Source: Stentor coeruleus (lineage: Eukaryota > Ciliophora > Heterotrichea > Heterotrichida > Stentoridae). Taken from it: DNA of 38,131 nucleotides. This document shows positions 9,022-18,926 of the stretch, in pieces (within the stretch, counting starts at the first letter, position 1; the number at the start of each line of letters is the position of its first letter). Under the pieces are notes generated by a model. That model was given only the letters and a program-made list of their open reading frames with translations, searched no databases and had not been told where the DNA came from. The position numbers and the translations under genes were made by a program. The stretch is taken from positions 1 through 38,131 of the forward strand of contig MPUH01000725.1 of NCBI GenBank assembly GCA_001970955.1. Reading direction: 5' to 3'.

Positions 9022-10767
9022 TTAGTTTGTAAAGTTTTTCTTCTTGCAAACACAAACAGGGTCTATAATCAAATTATACCTATAGCAATCAGGACAAGGA
9101 TTACTAAGCCTTATACAAGTTTCGCAACAGTCATTAAAAGCTTGATTTTTGCATAGTTGGCATATACTAGAATAGCTTTTTATATAGCATTTTATGCATA
9201 TAAACTCATTTCCAATAACTTTTTTCCTACAAATCCTACACCTTGGTTCAGCATTAAAACTACTGTTCCTAGAATGTGTTTTAATTTCAGGCTTTTGATA
9301 TGATTCTATATAAGCTTTTTCAGGCTTCGGGTATATATCTTGAGCTTTTTCATATCCCAACCTTTTGTTTCTCCCAAAACTATTCGCAGTATTTTTTTTA
9401 ATGTTTGTGTTGAAATTATCACTTGTTTTCATTGTTCTCTTAGGGGAATTATATACATTCCCACAAGCTTTACAGTACTTCTCCATCACATCATTTAAAG
9501 CAGTACAAAAACTACATACCCAGCCAGTTACCCCAGGTTTTAATCTGCTACACATTTCACATATTTCAAAACTTTTACAATTAAAATTCCCACATTCACA
9601 ATTCCAACCTGAAGGTGAATTTTTTATCTCTCTTATCCCAGTTGTCTGTAAAACATCTCTTTCAAATCTTATCCAATCTTCAATACTCATACCATTTGAC
9701 TCATGTTTCTGAGAAGTTGAATAAAAAAGTCCTACAGGGTAAAATCTTGATCTTAGAATATATGTGATTATATCTTTCCATTGACCAAGTTGAAGTATAG
9801 ATTCATCATCAACTTTGAACCATTGTGAGTTTTTTTTTATAAGTGTAATATAATGTCCGGTACCATAAAGAATCATACTGTTTATGATATAAATTTTACT
9901 TTCAGTTGTTGTGTAGATTTGTTTGATATTTAAGCTATAAGGGATACTTGAGTAAACTTCAAGGAGGTTTATAAGTGAAGGGCGTGAATTTTCCCAGATT
10001 AGATGAATTATATAATAAGCTGGGGATTGTAATAAAGTTAAACACCTTGATGTCTGTTTAAAAACACAAGGGTTGTTATCTTTAATACATATGTTCAATA
10101 TCGATTTCCATTGATCTTTCATAAAATCACATAGTCTTGATTCACAAAACATTACACTACTATACTGGACCAAATCTTCAATATGTTCATCACTTTCTTC
10201 TAATAGCTTCTTTTGATCCCCTCTTTCTTCTTCAAACAGACTTGCAACATAAAAATGATGGGCAAAAGCACTAAAATCCCACATATCTTTACGACTTTCT
10301 CTACATTGACAAACTAAAGAATCTTCAACTTGTAATGAAAAATGCACATGTGAAGGACAAAGAGGAGTACATTTCATGTTACTTAACTGGGTTGATTTTT
10401 GAGAAAAAGTCTCATTATGGATTATATGAAGGATTTCTAATAAAGCTTCAATTGAATCCCCTGGATAATCAATTTCAAATTGACCTGTTGAGTAATAAAG
10501 TTGGGCTAATTGTTTACGGATATCAGAAATGTCAATAACTTTGTTTGAACTTTTGCGATAATCGTAAAAAACTTTTTGGAGTTTGGAACTAAAGGATTCT
10601 CTTGGGAAATCCATTGCTAAAAAATGACTTACAAAGTCTTCAAAGTTGTAACTGTATAAGCTTTACAGGATTTGTAGGGCAGAGTTTAGGAAACAGTTAG
10701 ATTCCCCCCAGCCATTAGAAAAACCTTTGAGTCCGATGCTTGATGAGTTTGATGTTGAGTAATGCAT
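9022..10767 (-). CDS. USP53/54-like ubiquitin-specific protease homologue with RanBP2 zinc fingers
   Basis: Two exons (10767-10667 and 10651-9022) are joined across a 15-nt intron and encode 576 aa. Exon 1 supplies the Cys box GLKGFSNGWGESNCFLNSAL, with Cys25 in the nucleophile position; the GESNCFLNS form resembles USP53/54 and plant DUF627/629 proteins more than canonical GNTCYLNS. Downstream are a USP54-like helical segment (DIRKQLAQLY ... GDSIEALLEILHIIH) and the His box YGTGHYITLIKKNSQWFKVDD at about 296-316 (His300). Two RanBP2-type fingers follow at about 382-402 and 410-432. The C-terminus (about 500-570) is Cys-rich with several CxxC pairs. Family role: deubiquitinases or relatives thought weak or inactive. 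Activity here is plausible because Cys and His are both present, but it is unproven. Confidence 0.82.
10652..10666 (-). other. 15-nt spliceosomal intron in the USP-like gene
   Basis: On the minus strand it reads GTAAAGCTTATACAG and falls in phase 2, so the GTAA donor places TAA in frame. Removing it joins ...SALQI-L to YNFEDFVSHFLA and then MDFPRESF, restoring the USP catalytic Cys box. Translation from Met at 10614 alone would lack the nucleophile. Confidence 0.85.
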
Positions 10768-11137
10768 TTTTTTATGATTTTATATAGGTTTTGGAGATAG
10801 GATTTTTAAAGTTTTTTTGGTTTTGGTGGATAGGAAGGAATAGAAGAAGATTGTGATTAGTAATTTTATGTTTTAAATATTAATGATGTAGAAAATAGAG
10901 TAATATGCTAACCTAAGTATGCACATAAAATTCACCTTTTATCAAAAACTAATCAAAACACAAAAAATCCTAAAACAAATTCTCAACTGTTTCTACCACT
11001 TAAAACTTTAAAAATCATATTTTTTATCCTTAAAAACTAAAAAAAAAACCTAAATTCTAATTTTTTAGTATTTTATTAATATTCCAACATAAAGCGAAAT
11101 TCGCAAGAATGGAACTTTACTATAAAACTATAAATAA
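10768..11137. promoter_or_regulatory. Divergent promoter interval, USP-like / RBR genes
   Basis: This 370-bp stretch has no gene. The half next to the USP-like start is G-rich on the + strand and the half next to the RBR start is C- and A-rich. Each therefore shows the C-over-G sense skew typical of gene starts here. No specific motif is recognised. Confidence 0.4.
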
Positions 11138-12166
11138 ATGGAAGCTGAAAAAAAGTACTGCGAAATTTGTTATGAGACCAAAAGCCAAGAGTATTTTTAT
11201 ATAAACCCAATCTGCACACATAGTTTTTGTGTGCCATGTATGAAAAGTTATTTCATGAATATTTTATCAACCAGAGAGTTTTATAGCATGAATTGTCCTT
11301 CACAGGGATGTGAAAACAAAGAGCTAATGTCAGTTGCCAAAAAAGTTCTCTCTGAAGAAGAATATCATGCTTTGGATGAGTCTAGATTTTTTTTTATCCT
11401 TTCATTAGACCCAAATACACGATGGTGTCCTGTTCCTGATTGTAAAGGTTATTCACATGTTACTTCTTTGCAGTATGTATCATGTAATGTATGTGCTTGT
11501 GATTATTGTAAAGACTGCTTACAAAGATGGGAAGACAAGCATAAATGCCAAAAAGCAAATGAATTCCACGTTTATATGAAAAATCTTGGCGCTAGACCAT
11601 GTCCAGGATGCAAAAATTTAGTAGAAAAAAGATCAGGGTGTACTTCAATGACTTGTCGCTGTGGGACAATATTCTGTATGGTATGTGGGAAAATAATAGA
11701 CAATAATCATGATGGACTGAAATGTTTTATAGGACTAGAAGACCCATCTTATCTTTTAATACTTGGCTTATTACTCAGTCCTATCCTTTTTCCATTTCAT
11801 GCAGGTTTTTATATATTCAGAACAAGAAGTTTTGATGAAAAAGATGATAATGGGAAAAGCATTTATAATTGTAAAAATCTTACTTTGTACTTCATTATGT
11901 TTGTGATATCTCCAATAATAGTGCTTTTTATAATTTTTATTGCAGCAGGATATGTTATTTTTAGTAGGGAAGATCGAAGGAATTTTAACAGTCTTTTGCC
12001 TAAGACTAAATTCTTCTGGCCTTTGAAACCTTTTGTTTATGTTTTGGCTTTTGTCCTGGTTTTAGTTTTGATTATACTTGGATACATGATTTTTAATATT
12101 TATTTGGCTGGTCTAGGGTTTGTTTCGTTGATAAAAAAATTGTGTTGTAGGAAAAATTTTAGATAA
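11138..12166 (+). CDS. Membrane-anchored RBR (RING-IBR-RING) E3 ubiquitin ligase
   Basis: The protein is 342 aa. RING1 is at about 8-58 (CEIC ... CTHSFCVPC ... CPSQGC). The IBR is at about 80-140 (RWCPVPDC ... CNVCACDYCKDC). RING2 is at about 155-183 (CPGCKNLVEKRSGCTSMTC, then CRCGTIFCMVCG). Cys168 in RSGCTSM matches the catalytic Cys of the RBR family that forms the ubiquitin thioester. Three hydrophobic segments follow at about 205-228, 247-276 and 303-334, suggesting C-terminal membrane anchoring as in RNF19- or RNF144-type ligases. Substrates are unknown. It is head-to-head with the USP53/54-like gene, so writer and possible eraser of ubiquitin share one upstream interval; a functional link is only inference. 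Confidence 0.9.
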   Translation: MEAEKKYCEICYETKSQEYFYINPICTHSFCVPCMKSYFMNILSTREFYSMNCPSQGCENKELMSVAKKVLSEEEYHALDESRFFFILSLDPNTRWCPVPDCKGYSHVTSLQYVSCNVCACDYCKDCLQRWEDKHKCQKANEFHVYMKNLGARPCPGCKNLVEKRSGCTSMTCRCGTIFCMVCGKIIDNNHDGLKCFIGLEDPSYLLILGLLLSPILFPFHAGFYIFRTRSFDEKDDNGKSIYNCKNLTLYFIMFVISPIIVLFIIFIAAGYVIFSREDRRNFNSLLPKTKFFWPLKPFVYVLAFVLVLVLIILGYMIFNIYLAGLGFVSLIKKLCCRKNFR

Positions 12167-12872
12167 TTATTATTTACAATAATGCTTTTAAAGAATATTT
12201 TATTATAGTGTTAATACTATGGAATGTTTAACACAAATTGTTTTAGTATTCCACCTTTTAAAGTCTATATCAGTAAAATTCAAATGCTTGTTTATAATTA
12301 TTCATCAGCTTAAGCTTAATAATTTTTCGTTCAAGACTTCTAATCGCCAGGATATTTTGATATCCAATATCAACACATACAAAAAAAATCTTATCAAAAA
12401 ACTTTAAATCTTCCAAATAAATCCTATTAAAGCAAATCAAATTAATAAAAAACACCCCTTAATCAATCTAAACTCCCAACTTTATCCTCAACTATACAAC
12501 TTCATTCTATCAGAAAATTCATACAATTTTTCTTATATACTTAATAATCAACATAAACTAATCATTACAAACTATTTCCTTATAAAAATAAACTCTTCAC
12601 ACATATTTTTCATCATCTTCTTCAATATATTTCTAATAACCTATCTTCTTTTATCTTACTTAAAATCTAATTTTCCATATAAACCTTTAAAAACCTAAAA
12701 TCCCAAGGGAAATTTACATTTTTATAAGACAAACCTAAGTACAAATAGACATAATATTTGTTGACAAATATTTTTAGTTGTTAATTAGGGAGACATACAA
12801 ATTCTAAGACTAAAAGAAATTTATGTGCTACGATTAAGGTTTAATGATAGTTAGGATGGTTATTATTCGAGG
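12167..12872. other. Gene-free stretch
   Basis: This 706-bp stretch holds only short overlapping frames of about 60 codons on both strands, without recognisable content. From about 12420 to 12720 the + strand is C-rich and G-poor (C16/G1 in 12421-12480). That is what is expected downstream of the minus-strand gene at 12873. No RNA gene seen. Confidence 0.5.
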
Positions 12873-13136
12873 CTAGAATGAGAAATTCTCTTTTGAGCAG
12901 ATGCCGAAAAGATTACCTAAGAGTTCTTCTGGATCATAATATGTTGGTGTATGCTGATCCATAAGATACTCAGTTGTATTATGTGGGGCATTGGGCTTTC
13001 CTAATATCTTGCGATGATTTGAATTTACTGAGTTTTTCGGTTTATTGTGTTTAAGCTTTTTGCTTCCTGGTGGTGTTGCTGCTCGATTTTTGGCTTTTTC
13101 TGAGTAGCTTTCAGAGTCTTTGGCGCATGTTTTCAT
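12873..13136 (-). CDS. Small basic hypothetical protein
   Basis: The 87-aa frame begins MKTCAKDSESYSEKAKNR and is Lys/Asn/Pro-rich, with an acidic segment near the end (YYDPEELLGNLFGICSKENF). No domain is recognised. Support is indirect. The base composition stands out from the flanks. The flanks show the sense-strand skew typical of real genes here: the upstream side (13137-13560) is G-rich on the + strand and the downstream side (12420-12720) is C-rich. A stop codon directly precedes the Met. It could be one exon of a larger gene with tiny introns, but I found no joining exon. Confidence 0.5.
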   Translation of the reverse strand: MKTCAKDSESYSEKAKNRAATPPGSKKLKHNKPKNSVNSNHRKILGKPNAPHNTTEYLMDQHTPTYYDPEELLGNLFGICSKENFSF

Positions 13137-13688
13137 CTATGATCTAGTTGCTGTATTTCTGTTTTATGATCGCCATTACTCAAATGAATTAGTTATCAGA
13201 CTGAGGAAAAAGCTTTTTTAGATTTAGGGATTTTTTTTATAGGAAGGGAAATTAGATGTGAATGGTTGGGTTTTTTGAAAATAAGATTTTTTTATTTTAG
13301 GTTTTATTTATGGGTTTATAAGAAAATTGGAGTTGATAAGAGAAGAAAAGTAATTTATTTATAGGATTTGATTGTGAAATGTTTTGTGGGATTATTAGAA
13401 TTTGTAGAGTAAAAATTTTTGCTTTTTTTGAGAGAAGAAGGTAGATAGGATTTTAAAGATAAATTATATTGTGTAGTTTAAAATGATAAAAATGATTAAT
13501 TTAAGTTGAATAAAGATATGATTAAAAACTGGAATTTAGAAAACTAGGGATTTTAAGGATGATTATATATAAATGCTAAGTCTCTAAAATGCATTTTTAG
13601 TTTATATTTATCTAAAAAGCATCGAATTTTTTAATCACCTAAATCCTATAAAAAATAATAAGTTTCTTTATTTAGAATGAAACCTAGT
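13137..13688. other. Gene-free stretch between two minus-strand genes
   Basis: I see no gene. The + strand is T- and G-rich and nearly lacks C at 13200-13450 (G12/C0 in 13261-13320), consistent with the upstream side of the minus-strand gene at 12873-13136. Confidence 0.45.
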
Positions 13689-14058
13689 CTATATTAAATA
13701 TACTAAAAATTTACTTACCAGATATTTCTTCTAAAATACTTAATTCGCATTCTAATTTTATAAGTTTTTGTGATACATCTGTAAAGTCTTCTCTAAGATA
13801 ATCGATACTCCTTGAATAAGCTTGAAATTGACTATCACAATTGTTTGATTCATTAACAAACAAAGAAACAGGTAATGCTATTTGTTCAGCTTTAGTCATA
13901 TCAACTTGTTTTATAGCATCATTTTCTAAGAGTTGAAGACTTAATCGTAATTCATTTATTTCGTTCCTTAAAGACTTCTTAGCAGACTTAGCATCTATAA
14001 TCAAAGATTCTATAGCTTCAATCCAATCTACAACATTAGAAGCATAGTTTTCTTTCAT
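13689..14058 (-). CDS. Small coiled-coil protein with a probable 16-nt terminal intron
   Basis: The long frame (14058 to 13711) encodes 115 aa that look helical and coiled-coil throughout (SLIIDAKSAKKSLRNEINEL, LIKLECELSILEEIS). At its end the minus strand reads GTAAGTAAATTTTTAG, an ideal 16-nt intron at 13703-13718. Splicing replaces the last residues GK-stop by VYLI-stop (TAG at 13689-13691), giving about 117 aa. Either ending leaves essentially the same protein. Function is unknown. The gene is divergent from the MORN gene at 14160, with 101 bp between the starts; a shared role as a structural or cortical protein is only a guess. Confidence 0.6.
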
Positions 14059-14159
14059 ATTTAAAGTCTATATAGTAACTAAACAATATTTATACTCTAA
14101 ATACCTTTTATCTGTATTAAACTATCTAAAAATATCTGAACATTTCTAAACATATATAA

Positions 14160-15308
14160 ATGGAAGAACAACAGATACAGGAAAAGCTACCAGTTCTCTA
14201 TGAATTTCTATCAGCAAAAACCTTAAATGTTCAATCTTGGCAGGAAATTCACCAAGATTTATCCGACCTTCAATGGCTTGGTGTTCAAAATGGAGACGAA
14301 GATAAAATTATTGCAGGGATTTTAAGCATTTGTGATAGATTAGGTTTGGGGTTTTTAAACAAAATGACAAGGTTCCAGACTCATGAAATCAATAGTGTAA
14401 AGCTTTTTATTCATGATGCGATTTACAATTTAGTGTCGAATAAAGATAAAGTTAAAGAAATTTGTAGTACAAGCAAGAAGATTGTTGGTGACATGGAGTT
14501 TTTCAAGCTTGCTGGACAAAGATTAGAAAAAGCTGATAGTAATAGTTTGGTTGAAGTGGCTTTAGAAATTGAAGTTGCTTATAAAGAGTTTAAGAAAGTG
14601 ATGTCTGATGTGACAATGCAACTTGACAAATCCATACAAAGTGAATACGATAAAAGCTTCGGAGAACTCTTAGACGAGATTTTTTATAGTGAAACTCTTT
14701 CTCAAAAAAAGTCCGAAATGAAAGAAAAGCCAGAAACTGAACGAATTCTTCAAGTTTATAAAGGAAAAAGTTATTATTCTTCAAAACACTCAGGAGGGTA
14801 TTACAATTTTTATCAAAAAGGTGAGAATATTTATATAGGGGAAGTGAATTTCTTAAGCAAAAAAGAAGGTTATGGGAAAATGTACTATGTTAATAAAGAT
14901 GTATATGAAGGGATGTGGAAAAATGATAAACCTGAAGGAAATGGTCTTTATTTATGGAAAGATGGGGGAAAGTATTTAGGGGAGTTTAGACAAGGGCAAA
15001 TGCATGGATATGGTAAAAGACTATATTCAAGCGGAAGTTATTATGAAGGAGAATTTTCTAATGGGAAACGTAGTGGGAAAGGTAAAATAGTCTTCAAAAA
15101 TGGTGATGAATATGATGGGGAATGGAATGATGAAGATATGCAAGGATGGGGTATGTATAAATGGGCTTCTGGAGATACTTATATTGGAGGATTCAAACGT
15201 GATAAACGTGATGGAAAAGGCACATTAACTTTAAGCACAGGGGAGACTTATGTTGGAGTTTGGGAAGGTGGCTCTATGAAGAAAGAAGAAAAAGAAGCTC
15301 CTATTTAA
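14160..15308 (+). CDS. MORN-repeat protein with helical N-terminus
   Basis: The protein is 382 aa. Residues 1-200 are predicted largely helical with no recognised domain (SWQEIHQDLSDLQWLGVQNG, then long charged helices). From about 221 to 375 there are six full MORN motifs and a partial seventh (YIGEVNFLSKKEGYG, YEGMWKNDKPEGNG, YLGEFRQGQMHGYG, YEGEFSNGKRSGKG, YDGEWNDEDMQGWG, YIGGFKRDKRDGKG). Unlike the MORN protein at 6163 there is no lipidation signal. The helical region may mediate partner binding. A cytoskeletal or ciliary scaffold role is inferred from the family. The two MORN proteins share only the repeat type; their N-termini are unrelated. Confidence 0.82.
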   Translation: MEEQQIQEKLPVLYEFLSAKTLNVQSWQEIHQDLSDLQWLGVQNGDEDKIIAGILSICDRLGLGFLNKMTRFQTHEINSVKLFIHDAIYNLVSNKDKVKEICSTSKKIVGDMEFFKLAGQRLEKADSNSLVEVALEIEVAYKEFKKVMSDVTMQLDKSIQSEYDKSFGELLDEIFYSETLSQKKSEMKEKPETERILQVYKGKSYYSSKHSGGYYNFYQKGENIYIGEVNFLSKKEGYGKMYYVNKDVYEGMWKNDKPEGNGLYLWKDGGKYLGEFRQGQMHGYGKRLYSSGSYYEGEFSNGKRSGKGKIVFKNGDEYDGEWNDEDMQGWGMYKWASGDTYIGGFKRDKRDGKGTLTLSTGETYVGVWEGGSMKKEEKEAPI

Positions 15309-15693
15309 GTTATAGACATCATCCTAAAAGATCTAATGCTTTGACTTATATATTTTATTCCCTTTTCTAAAAAAACTATCTTATTCATATAACTCTATAA
15401 TCTAATCTTAAAAGTTCACATAAAAGGTATGATTTAATCAGTATAAACAATAATATAAGCATTTTTATAATCAATAATATCAAGTATGCTTATGTTATAA
15501 TTTTTTTCAAAAACAATTTTCAAGCCTATATCTCCAGTATTTTCAAAGTTTTATTAAGAGATAAATTGTCAATAATATTATTAAAAAATTTTAAACTTGA
15601 TTTAGTAAAACTTACACTAAGAAAAAAATCCAGAACCAAATCCTTAGATAGAGATTTTTCTAATTATCATAAAAATTTAATAACTTTTTCTTA
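15309..15693. other. Convergent intergenic spacer
   Basis: This 385-bp AT-rich spacer lies between the 3' ends of the MORN gene and the p62-like gene. No gene or stable inverted repeat is recognised. A + strand frame from 15566 overlaps the p62-like gene and looks like a shadow. Confidence 0.5.
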
Positions 15694-16293
15694 TTATTTA
15701 GTTTCGCCAAATAAAATTTCAACTGCTATTCGGATATCATATCCAGCTTTGTTCAAGGCATTACGGATCGCTACATTATCTTTAAACCCAAGTTTTTTTA
15801 TCTGTTCAACCGTATTAAACATTTTTCCTTCGAAAATTTTCTTTTCTAACTTCTTGACTTGTGGATTTTTACACTTATATAAATCATGCTTATGATAATT
15901 TGAAGAATCTTCACATTTTTCACACAAACTAAAATTACATTGATTACAAAAATACCTTGAACCGATTATAGGTTTCATTTTACATTCTCTACATTGAAAT
16001 CCTTCATGGATACTTGTATTAATCTTAAGTTTCTGCATTTCAATTCTTATAACTTCGGCAAAGTGGCTATTTGGATTTAAAACCAAAGATTTTTTCAAGT
16101 TTTCATATTCTAATAAGTCAATTGGTGGATATCCAGCATAAAATAGTATTTCTTCTTTGCTTTTATTTATAATATATATTGAATCATTTGAATATAGTTG
16201 GTTTTGAACTAAGCGTTTTAAGTGATCTAAAGAACTTGGTTCTGAGCTTAGACGGTAATAATTTCCATTGTAGAATATTCGTATTTGTGTCAT
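15694..16293 (-). CDS. Miniature p62/NBR1-like protein (PB1-like, ZZ zinc finger, UBA)
   Basis: The protein is 199 aa. Residues 3-75 look like a PB1 domain (IRIFYNGNYYRL ... IYIINKSKEEILF), though the acidic OPCA signature is not clear. The ZZ finger is at about 96-139, with Cys101, Cys104, Cys116, Cys119, Cys124, Cys127, His134 and His136 in the expected order. A UBA-like three-helix module ends the protein (about 160-195, EQIKKLGFKDNVAIRNALNKAGYD). PB1-ZZ-UBA is the order of the selective-autophagy receptors p62 and NBR1, which bind ubiquitinated cargo. The long linkers of those proteins are absent; a possible LC3-interacting motif EYENL (62-66) is weak. Receptor function is inferred. The ZZ call is firm and the PB1 call less so. 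Confidence 0.78.
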   Translation of the reverse strand: MTQIRIFYNGNYYRLSSEPSSLDHLKRLVQNQLYSNDSIYIINKSKEEILFYAGYPPIDLLEYENLKKSLVLNPNSHFAEVIRIEMQKLKINTSIHEGFQCRECKMKPIIGSRYFCNQCNFSLCEKCEDSSNYHKHDLYKCKNPQVKKLEKKIFEGKMFNTVEQIKKLGFKDNVAIRNALNKAGYDIRIAVEILFGETK

Positions 16294-18212
16294 TAAGGTT
16301 TATTATAAATACACTTTTTATAAATTTGATATAGATTTAATACCATAAATATTTTATGTTGTTTGAGTTTATCAAGTATTTTGTTATTGAATTGTAAGTT
16401 TTTTTTTTGATGAAATTATTTTAACCATGTTTCTGATAAGAAGATTTTTATAGTCATAATTTTATAGTCTTAATTTTATGGATAAAACGAAAGCTTATCC
16501 TTTAAAATTACATCCTGTATTCAATAGTTATTTTTAAATTTTGACTTAGGAATAATGTTTATAGTTTAAATAATAAAGATTTATCTTTTTACAGTAAGTT
16601 ATAATTGATTTAATCACATTTTAAAAAATATGTTGTAGTATTTTCTCTTTTATTTGGAGATGTGAAAACTAGAATAAGTTGTCAAACCCTTTTAAATTTT
16701 TATTATTTAGCTACTTATTAAGTAATAATATGATAAATCCCAAGTCAATATTTTTCTACTTCTTGATCTTTTAATTCCATAATATGTTAAAATACTCACA
16801 ACTTTTTAAACATTTTCTATACAGTATATCTTATAGTCCATATTTCTAACCGTAAAACACTACTATTCAGTTTTCTAAATAATTCAAATCTAAAAAAAAA
16901 TCTCTTTCATTATCTAAAAAGTTTTGTCCACAATTTTAAAATAAAAAAATATGCACAGCTGCCATGCCAACTAAACCATCAAAAATCCTAGAAAAACATT
17001 CAAAAGATCTAATAATCCTCATTTCTTAAAGGACTCACCCAGAGATAGACAGTGGAAAATATATCTTTTAAAAAAAACAAATGGCCCATTTTTATTTAAA
17101 AAAAATAGAAACTTATCAAATTTCCTAAAAGTAGAAACCAATAAAAATCAACACTTACTTATTCTATTTATATAAATTTAACTTGATCTTTGCTGATTTG
17201 ATAATTTTCTTATAAAATCTTCATAAGTATGCAGCCCTCCAATTATCTTCTTACAAACTAGTAAAACCTATCTAAATATATCAACTCTCTACTTCACTTT
17301 TTTTTATATTATCAAATAACTATTAACATTTTTATGTATTATCCTTAATATTTACTATAAAATTCTCCCTAAAAAAACCTTATTTTACTATATAAAAACC
17401 TATATGTAATCTTAAAAATGCAAAGTGTTGGAATATTTCATAACTAAATGAATTTCTTTATTAAATAAAATAAATCCTATCTGAGAATATTTAGAGAATG
17501 TCAATTTCGTTAAAACTTTAGTGATTGTATTACAAATTTTTTTTAGAAATAAAAATAGAGTACTTGAATGCTAGATATTAATTAGTAAAAATATAAAAAG
17601 CTTATTGGGGGCCTTAGTATATATGATTCATCTGCATAGATTTTAATATAATTATCAGTTAGTTCAAGATAAGGGGAATTAAACTATTTGCAAAAAAAAA
17701 CTAGTAAAATATTGTGTTTTTCAGCAATTCTCTAGATTTCATTATATTCAAGACATAACTATACGAATGTAAATTTTTTGAATTAAGAAATTTGATGATC
17801 TAATCTTTTAATAAAACTTCCTTTACATATTTGAAAGATTATCTTATACTCACTAAGTTTCGTTATTGTTTGAAGCTAAAAACTTTATTTTTTTATTGTT
17901 TATACCATTAAAGTGTATTTGACAATAATAAACCTTGATTTTGTTAAAAATTTAAATTATTTGAGAGTTGCAATAGAAATTATGATGTTTTAATATATTT
18001 TATATCTGAAAATTGAATATAGGTTTACCCAATATAATAATATTCAAATGAAGAAAAATCGAAGAATAAAAGAATGTTTCCGACAAGGAAAATATAGGAT
18101 TACAGCATGATTGAACCCCTTGGGAAATTCTTCTTAAAAGATTCATTTAGACTCCTAAATCAAGGGGATAAAAAGGTTCATTTATAGAAATTGATTATAT
18201 ATTTTTTATACT
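16294..18212. other. Longest gene-free stretch (1.9 kb)
   Basis: I find no coding frame above background, no tRNA-like arm and no strong repeat. About 16780-17400 is C-over-G on the + strand and 17500-18000 mildly G-over-C, a profile that elsewhere brackets a transcribed unit, so a non-coding or fast-evolving gene is possible. The last 130 bp belong to the upstream element of the first ARF-like gene. Confidence 0.45.
18083..18170 (+). promoter_or_regulatory. Conserved upstream element of ARF-like gene 1
   Basis: Relative to the ATG at 18213, ACAAGGAAAA lies at -130, CCCCTTG at -97 and CAAGGGGATA at -52. The last two form a 7-bp inverted repeat. The same words occur at nearly the same distances before ARF-like gene 2. 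It may be a regulatory element, a hairpin-forming leader or simply duplicated sequence. Confidence 0.55.
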
Positions 18213-18755
18213 ATGGGTGCTATTCTCGCTAAAATCCTCAACTACCATAATCAAGAAAACCAAAAGAAGATACTTGTACTTGGAGAAGATTCTGCAGGGA
18301 AAACAACATTTCTCTATAAACTAAACTCACGTGATGTCAAAACTGAGATGCCTATATTCCCAATAAACCTTGAATCTACAACATATAATAATCTTAAAAT
18401 AGTATGTTGTGACACACTCCCATTTGACCGAGATTATAAGTTTAGATTACTTCACCCTGAAACATATGGGATTATATTTATGTTTGATGTTACAGATGAA
18501 CAAAGATTTGATGATGTTTTAAAAGAATTAAAAACTCATATTAACCAACCTGATATGTTAGGTTTACCTGTATTGATTATATGTAATAAGATTGATTTAA
18601 AAATAGTAGTTAGTATTGAAAGAGTTAAAGAAAATGTGATACCTATATTAGAAGGTAGGGTTTGGGAAATTATGGGAACATCAGTGGTTAATGATGTGGG
18701 AGTAAAAGAAAGTATTAGTTGGATTAGTAATGCTGTTGAAAATAATTTAAGATAA
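18213..18755 (+). CDS. Divergent ARF-like small GTPase 1
   Basis: The protein is 180 aa, ARF-family length, with Gly2 (MGAILAKIL) as a possible myristoylation site. The P-loop GEDSAGKTT is intact and the base-specificity motif CNKIDL is present. Switch I has lost the PTxG Thr (MPIFPINLE where ARFs have IPTIGFNVE). Switch II reads CDTLPFDRD instead of WDVGGQ, so both glycines and the Gln needed for GTP hydrolysis are missing. Nucleotide binding remains plausible; normal GTPase cycling does not. It is most similar to the next gene (LKIVC, IIFM, GLPVL, CNKID, SIERVKE shared), indicating tandem duplication. Partners are unknown. Confidence 0.82.
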   Translation: MGAILAKILNYHNQENQKKILVLGEDSAGKTTFLYKLNSRDVKTEMPIFPINLESTTYNNLKIVCCDTLPFDRDYKFRLLHPETYGIIFMFDVTDEQRFDDVLKELKTHINQPDMLGLPVLIICNKIDLKIVVSIERVKENVIPILEGRVWEIMGTSVVNDVGVKESISWISNAVENNLR

Positions 18756-18926
18756 TTTTATTTTTTTTGAAGTAAATTTAGTTTTTATATGAGAAGGTTT
18801 AAATTTTTATGATTTTGGGCAGTCTTTGGGGAAGAAGGATTTTTTTATGGGTAGAATATTTGATTTTTATTATATTATAAGGATAATATTATTGTATTAT
18901 AACTAGGAAAAAGCCTGAATAACATG

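Noticed and set aside
12219..12455. Overlapping small frames on both strands after the RBR gene.
   Set aside because: Both are about 60 codons, AT-driven, and lie in a region whose skew fits 3' flanks, not coding sequence.
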